43,126 nucleotides of DNA from Candidatus Woesearchaeota archaeon (GTDB lineage Archaea; Nanobdellota; Nanobdellia; Woesearchaeales; GW2011-AR9): positions 1-43,126 of the forward strand of contig JAGVYE010000005.1 in the NCBI GenBank assembly GCA_018303445.1, read 5' to 3'. Below are positions 38,020 through 43,126 of this stretch, piece after piece. Positions within the stretch are counted from its first letter, which is position 1; each line of letters opens with the position of its first letter. The notes under the pieces were generated by a model that was not told where the DNA came from, did not search any database, and saw only the letters and a list, made by a program, of their open reading frames with translations. The translations under genes were made by a program, and so were the position numbers.

Positions 38020-38466
38020 TTACACGGAACGTAACTTTCTGGCCATATCTTCGAGCTTCTCTTGAGTATAAGGGGGATTTATTCTTTCTCTATCTTTCTG
38101 AACAACTAATCTTCCAGAAGAATCATGCACCGTTGTCCAGAGAACACGAAAGTGCGAATCTGAAGGAATCATATGGTAATGAATGTGTGGTTGTGAAGAA
38201 TGTCGTCCTGTTTGCATAGCATGAATTGGTGGATGCTCTGGATAGGCTCGAAGCAATCGTTGTTGACTATTATATAATATCTCATTAATTGCTCCTGACT
38301 CTTCGGCTGTTAATTCGTCTAATCTTAATACATGTCGTCGTGGTGTGATAAGCAAATGTCCATCACGCAATGGATACGTTGAAACTACAACAACAGCATA
38401 ATCATTCTTTGTTACAATTCTATACTCTTCCTCATACGCTAAACATAAACCACAAAGAGATTCCAT
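38020..38466 (-). CDS. HIT family hydrolase
   Basis: DGHLLITPRRHV, QPHIHYHMIPS (HxHxH motif). Confidence 0.88.
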   Translation of the reverse strand: MESLCGLCLAYEEEYRIVTKNDYAVVVVSTYPLRDGHLLITPRRHVLRLDELTAEESGAINEILYNSQQRLLRAYPEHPPIHAMQTGRHSSQPHIHYHMIPSDSHFRVLWTTVHDSSGRLVVQKDRERINPPYTQEKLEDMARKLRSV

Positions 38467-38472
38467 AAAGAT

Positions 38473-39366
38473 CTATTGCACCATATATCGACGCAGCGCA
38501 TCCATATCTACGTTCAATACCATTTCTAACTTTGTAAGGTCTTTTAATGTTCTTCTAAGCTGAGCATCACTTATCTTTCCAGAGGCATTAGTGAGAACAC
38601 GTAATTCAAATCCGCCGCCGAGTTCATAACCTCCTCCTGCTCTTTCCCACAACTCCCGCGCATTTGTACCTAAATCACCAGTGAGACCAGCGGTAATAAT
38701 TTCTAAATTAGGCTGATGAGTCGTGGAAAGAATGACACTGCGAGTTAAAACTTCCCGCATTACGCGAAAGCCCCTCTCCATCACCTTCAATGGCGGCTCA
38801 GAACGTTGATCAAGCTCAAATCCTTTCTGTACCATCCATTGGTAACCAGGAAAGCTAGGATTGATTATTTTATGGTATGCTTCAGCAACAAGTTCATTTC
38901 CTTCATCCGGTTTTCCTCGTGAGTTTTTGTACTTTGTTTCATTCAAGGCTTCAAAAAGAACCACTTCTGCTATCTTATGCAACCCCTGGAAGGCTAATAC
39001 TCTCTGCGTTTCAGGCGAAAGAACACTAATATCATGAACATTTTGTGCGTAGGCCTTCGCCATACCTACAAACAGGTACGTCGCTGTTTCCCTTGCCCTG
39101 GCGAGAGGAGAAGGGGCGATAAGAACAGGAACAATACCACCAGAAAGAACAGAAAAAAAATCTTGCGGAACAGATAATGTTTCTCCAATCTTGACGGCTT
39201 TTTCGTATTCCGTAGCAGCAAGATGCGCTTCCCCATCGGGATGTATCCCATTTCCTACAAAAGCGGTATCTACCGTTCCTGGAACCGCGACTTCTTCTCC
39301 GACAAAGAAAGGTTCTCTCGCTAATAAATGCCGCCGTAAATGCCAAACATGTTCAGTTGTTGCCAT
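38473..39366 (-). CDS. histidine-phosphatase-superfamily-like protein
   Basis: HLRRHLLAREP, APSPLARARETATYL, STTHQPNLE. Confidence 0.65.
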   Translation of the reverse strand: MATTEHVWHLRRHLLAREPFFVGEEVAVPGTVDTAFVGNGIHPDGEAHLAATEYEKAVKIGETLSVPQDFFSVLSGGIVPVLIAPSPLARARETATYLFVGMAKAYAQNVHDISVLSPETQRVLAFQGLHKIAEVVLFEALNETKYKNSRGKPDEGNELVAEAYHKIINPSFPGYQWMVQKGFELDQRSEPPLKVMERGFRVMREVLTRSVILSTTHQPNLEIITAGLTGDLGTNARELWERAGGGYELGGGFELRVLTNASGKISDAQLRRTLKDLTKLEMVLNVDMDALRRYMVQ

Positions 39367-39379
39367 GTTTTTTCTCTCT

Positions 39380-40285
39380 CTATTTTTTGCTTGCTTTGTA
39401 ATCTGCTTCTAATCTCGCAGTGAGAACTTTATTGCTTACTCCATTTTCTCTATAGAGACGAGCTTGTTCTTGGAGGATATCTTCAACGCGAGGATTACAA
39501 ATTATGTCCCTTCCAAAAGCAGCATCAATTAGCATTACTGATTGATCATGGCAATGAACACATACTCCGGTCAATGGCTCGAGAGCTCCTCCGAGTTCAT
39601 TAAATAGTGATGGTAAGTCTTCCCAGGTTGTTCCCGTACGCCCATCATCTTTGCCACGAATCATTTGCATTGTCAATGCTGCCCAAGGCTCGATATCTCC
39701 AGAATGACCAAAAGCCAGATATTGTGTATCTTTTTCTCCCTTTTCTAGTGTTTCATATAAAAACGCTCCCACTCTCCAGGCAATTTCTCGTAATGTAATT
39801 CCAGGATCACTATTATTCCAAGTCTCGGGCTTTCCTAGCAGCCATCCGTGAGGGTTATCAAATCCTTGTTCAAACCAAGCATAAAGAGGCTTATTTTCTC
39901 CGTGTAAATGATCATAACGTTCATCCTTTTTTGCATCTCCCCATATTTTGGACATGGCCCGCGTTCCTAAATTCACTGCTTTTCCCGTTTCTGGATGGAG
40001 AGCAGCAGAACCAATAAGTGCATTAACTTGTGGTTCGACAACTTCTATTTCACGAGAACTTCGCATAACCTCATATTGAACCTTACCCGTGGCTATAGCT
40101 CTATCAATCGGTGTTGTCCAGATTTCAATTCGCCTATAACCCCCATCTCTTGCTGTGATCAATCGACGCGCAGCATCCACTTTTATCTCTGGAATCTTAG
40201 CAGGATCTAGAAGTGCTTCCACTCCAGTTCCATGAGCTTTAGGATCATTATTTTTCCACGCATGCCGTAATAAGTATATCTGCAT
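39380..40285 (-). CDS. histidine-phosphatase-superfamily-like protein
   Basis: MQIYLLRHAWKNND, IWTTPIDRAIATGKV, FGHSGDIEPWA. Confidence 0.72.
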   Translation of the reverse strand: MQIYLLRHAWKNNDPKAHGTGVEALLDPAKIPEIKVDAARRLITARDGGYRRIEIWTTPIDRAIATGKVQYEVMRSSREIEVVEPQVNALIGSAALHPETGKAVNLGTRAMSKIWGDAKKDERYDHLHGENKPLYAWFEQGFDNPHGWLLGKPETWNNSDPGITLREIAWRVGAFLYETLEKGEKDTQYLAFGHSGDIEPWAALTMQMIRGKDDGRTGTTWEDLPSLFNELGGALEPLTGVCVHCHDQSVMLIDAAFGRDIICNPRVEDILQEQARLYRENGVSNKVLTARLEADYKASKK

Positions 40286-40397
40286 AAAAATCGCCCCTTA
40301 TTATACTGAAATTTTATCTAACAGTTCTGTCTTCTTTTAAAATATTTCGGCTTTTTTTTCATAACTCTTATAAAGTAACTAAAAGAAATCTTTCTCC

Positions 40398-41186
40398 ATG
40401 AAAGCTATCATCCTCGCCGCCGGTATGGGCACTCGTTTAGGAGATTACACTAAAAATCTTCCTAAAGGAATGCTTTCGTTTAACAATAAATCTTTAATCG
40501 CACAACAAGTCGAAAATCTACGCAAAGCGGGTATCACTGACATTTCCATCGTCCGTGGTTATATGGCTGACAAAATTAACATCCCTGGAGTTAAATATTA
40601 CCTCAATCCAATTTACGATCAGACTAATATGGTGGAAACACTGTTCTATGCTGAACAAGAATTGGACGGAAAAGATGATGTTCTGGTGTGTTATGCTGAT
40701 ATTGTTTATGAACCAAAAGTTCTCCAGAAAATTCTCAACAGCAAAGCTGAGGTAGGTGTTACTGTTGACGAAGATTACTGGGATTATTGGCAGGCACGAG
40801 CCGATAAACCAGAAGAAGACATGGAAAGTTTAGTCCTCGAAAATGGAAAAATCGTTGAATTAGGTAATACTAAATGTACACGAGAGGAAGCTAAAGTACG
40901 GTATGTTGGGTTAATTAAATTTTCAAAGAAAGGGCTGCAGAAATTAAAAGAAGTTTATCATGAAAACAAAATCAAATTTTATGACAGAAATGAACCTTGG
41001 CTGCGATCTAAATCATTCAAGAAAGTGTATATGACTTGCATGCTGCAAGCGCTTATTAACGCTGGACAAAAAGTAGAGCCGATTATTATCAATCGCGGCT
41101 GGCTTGAATTTGACACCGTAGAAGATTATGAGAAATATACACAATGGTTGAAGGAAGGGAGTATTAAGAGATTTATAACCTTGTGA
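40398..41186 (+). CDS. sugar-nucleotidyltransferase-like cytidylyltransferase (LicC/Cj1416-like)
   Basis: MKAIILAAGMGTRLGDYTKNLPKGML, NMVETLFYAEQEL, GWLEFDTVEDYEKY. Confidence 0.88.
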   Translation: MKAIILAAGMGTRLGDYTKNLPKGMLSFNNKSLIAQQVENLRKAGITDISIVRGYMADKINIPGVKYYLNPIYDQTNMVETLFYAEQELDGKDDVLVCYADIVYEPKVLQKILNSKAEVGVTVDEDYWDYWQARADKPEEDMESLVLENGKIVELGNTKCTREEAKVRYVGLIKFSKKGLQKLKEVYHENKIKFYDRNEPWLRSKSFKKVYMTCMLQALINAGQKVEPIIINRGWLEFDTVEDYEKYTQWLKEGSIKRFITL

Positions 41187-41207
41187 TTGTAAAGTTTTCT
41201 TTGACCT

Positions 41208-41963
41208 TCAAAACAACAGTGACAAACAGGTCAATCCTCCCTCCATTTTCTCGAATTCAGACATTTCTACTTCTTTGATATTTCCTCTAATTCTGCTAAT
41301 AGCTTGTTTTGCTCGAGGAAAACCTCCTGTCATGAGCAGGAAATCATTTACCAACAAACAGTTTGCAGCATATCTTTCCGATTCATCAACCTCAATGACC
41401 TCGAATTGTCGGAAATGGTCTGAAAGTTCTTGAACAGAAATAAGCCTTTCTCTATCTATCCTTGTAACCCCTGTTTTAAGATGGAGAACTGTTTTGACAG
41501 GGATAGTTGAAGAAGTGTAACCGTATTTCAAAAGTATTGCTGATAATTGTAAAGCCCCTTCTCCGTTTGTTCTATGAGAAATACCGATATAGAAATGATC
41601 TCCTACTCTGAGCACATCACCTCCATCAACTGTTGCGGGAGCGGTAACTTTGGTCATATTTCCTCGATACTGATGGAGAAGGCGAGCGATCGTTTCTTCC
41701 TCACCACGTCTTGTCTGGTTACCAGGACGTGTTATAATTACTACCCTTTCGGTAATAATTGCCGTATCTTCGACAAAACAACCATCAGGATGAAGAAGAT
41801 CAGGAGGAAGAACAAGAAGTTCTAGTCCACAAGACTTTAACGCTTCACAATACAACTTATGTTGTTGTAGGGCTTTCTCATAATCAGGCTTTCCTAAATC
41901 CAGAGTTGTAAGTCCTTCAGCAAAATTCTCGCCCGGTTGTCGAACGAGTGCATAGTGATACAT
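41208..41963 (-). CDS. dimethylarginine dimethylaminohydrolase/amidinotransferase-family protein
   Basis: LPPDLLHPDGCFVEDTAIIT, TVDGGDVLRVGDHFYIGISHRTN, GGLTCLSLLF catalytic Cys. Confidence 0.88.
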   Translation of the reverse strand: MYHYALVRQPGENFAEGLTTLDLGKPDYEKALQQHKLYCEALKSCGLELLVLPPDLLHPDGCFVEDTAIITERVVIITRPGNQTRRGEEETIARLLHQYRGNMTKVTAPATVDGGDVLRVGDHFYIGISHRTNGEGALQLSAILLKYGYTSSTIPVKTVLHLKTGVTRIDRERLISVQELSDHFRQFEVIEVDESERYAANCLLVNDFLLMTGGFPRAKQAISRIRGNIKEVEMSEFEKMEGGLTCLSLLF

Positions 41964-41969
41964 TAACTC

Positions 41970-42734
41970 TCACCGTTTCCTCATCACGAATAACATTCTT
42001 TCCGGCATCAAGCGATGTTCTTTCTCTAATTTTTTCTGCACTTCCAACTCAAAATCCTTTTGCAGCACAGAAAGCATCCGCGGCACATCTTCTGTTCTCA
42101 AATCATGGGTTTCAAAAACCAAGATCCCTCTGGGCAGGCATAATTTTGCTACTTTCTCAATATACTCATTAAACGTAAACGTGGATTTATTATCCCACGT
42201 TTCATGGCTGGCTAAAGAGAGAATAACAGAGTATTGTTTTTTAGAGGAAAAATTTTCAAATGAACTTGTTGAAAACTCTGCATTGGAGATTTTAAGATGT
42301 TCCTTGACTAAGTTTGCTACGTTTATTAAGCATGGATTTATTTCTAACCCCTGAACTTTGGTAATAGAACTACTAATCTCCAAGGCAATATACCCCGTAT
42401 TACAACCAATGTCTAAAACAGTATCAGTTGATTTCAGGTATTTTTGCAGATCATAATTCTTAATTCTTTTCTCTGTTAACCTCAATCCATGAATTCCTAT
42501 CTTTTGATACCCTTGATAAAAAGGATAAAATGCTCCATTCCACGCTTTCCGCTGCTTTTCCAATTCATCTTTAATATTACTATGAAGTGTTCGTTTATTT
42601 CCACTAAAACAAGCTGCGGCCGTATCTTTACAGGCAAAGAGTATTTTGTAATATTTCAACCATAACTGTTCTCCTATCTTCTTCCATTGATTAGAAAGAT
42701 CTTTTTTTTGCGTGGCCAGAGTTTCGTCAGTCAT
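41970..42734 (-). CDS. SAM-dependent methyltransferase
   Basis: TVLDIGCNTGYIALEISSSITKVQGLEINP. Confidence 0.88.
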   Translation of the reverse strand: MTDETLATQKKDLSNQWKKIGEQLWLKYYKILFACKDTAAACFSGNKRTLHSNIKDELEKQRKAWNGAFYPFYQGYQKIGIHGLRLTEKRIKNYDLQKYLKSTDTVLDIGCNTGYIALEISSSITKVQGLEINPCLINVANLVKEHLKISNAEFSTSSFENFSSKKQYSVILSLASHETWDNKSTFTFNEYIEKVAKLCLPRGILVFETHDLRTEDVPRMLSVLQKDFELEVQKKLEKEHRLMPERMLFVMRKR

Positions 42735-42795
42735 GATTTAATCTTAAAATTGTGTTTATTTTATAAATTAATCTCTCTTAATTAGAAGCAAATTA

Positions 42796-42954
42796 ACTTG
42801 ATAAGCTTAGTAGAAAAGTTTCGTTCGCACCCTCACTTTCTCGACGTCTCGTATATTACTCGATTGTTTTCCCGAGAGTGAGGGCAAGGCGGTCTTACGA
42901 ATAGACAAGTGCTCACTGGCCATATTGGCAACTTTTCTACTAAGCTACTTAATA
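42796..42954. mobile_element. MITE-like element (143 bp, 42804-42946) with flanking near-duplication
   Basis: Perfect 17-bp TIRs AGCTTAGTAGAAAAGTT (42804-42820) / AACTTTTCTACTAAGCT (42930-42946); flanks ACTTGATA / ACTTAATA. Confidence 0.65.
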
Positions 42955-43037
42955 GTATGTATTAAGTCTTCTTTCGGCTTTAGCATCAGTTCGCCTTTGG
43001 ATGTTGCAACTCAAAAGCAAAAATTCTTTTTGGAACA

Positions 43038-43093
43038 TGAAAATAAACAGAGATTTATTTTCAGTACTGAAATGTGATATTTTTCACATTTCA
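43038..43093. repeat. Two tandem hairpins with 10-bp stems and 6-nt loops
   Basis: TGAAAATAAA-CAGAGA-TTTATTTTCA-GTAC-TGAAATGTGA-TATTTT-TCACATTTCA. Confidence 0.8.
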
Positions 43094-43126
43094 TGAATCC
43101 CCTTTTTGCTGGATCTTAATTGGCGA

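Noticed and set aside
39032-39346. 104-aa and 61-aa minus-strand ORFs in alternate frames
   Set aside because: Out-of-frame shadows within 38473-39366.
1-43126. CRISPR array
   Set aside because: No regularly spaced 24-40 bp repeats seen; the only clear dispersed repeats are the 94-bp pair and the GC-rich REP-like copies.

Overview
Archaeal chromosomal segment, probably DPANN/Woesearchaeota-like judging from gene content. Evidence: aIF5B, Trm1, aEF-1beta with a COG2888-like Zn-ribbon, aIF1A, RtcA, FEN1, an archaeal tRNA-splicing endonuclease, a geranylgeranyl-reductase-family protein and two intron-containing tRNAs (Trp-CCA on +, Thr-CGT on -). Housekeeping genes alternate with unknown DPANN-style membrane or secreted proteins. 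The accessory part contains a decayed IS1-family element (21394-22179), an MNT-nucleotidyltransferase-like remnant, a bacterial-type RadC, and a surface-glycan-like region from about 30.8 kb to the window end. The strongest hunt result is at 34.3-42.7 kb. There a four-part fusion (AbrB-like + HxGH cytidylyltransferase + PEP-synthase/PPDK-like kinase), a class-I amidotransferase-like hydrolase, a sugar-NTP-transferase-like cytidylyltransferase and a SAM methyltransferase resemble the Campylobacter jejuni O-methyl-phosphoramidate (MeOPN) genes Cj1416-Cj1418/Cj1420. They are interleaved with a HIT hydrolase and two histidine-phosphatase-like genes. This could be an archaeal CDP-phosphoramidate-type pathway. 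Non-coding signals include a 94-bp near-identical dispersed element with overlapping inverted repeats (7085-7178 and 14681-14774), a 143-bp MITE-like element with perfect 17-bp TIRs and an 8-bp near-duplication (42796-42954), tandem hairpins at the window edge, and a dispersed GC-rich palindromic repeat near trm1 and radC. All assignments come from reading the sequence and recalled family motifs; no database search was run.
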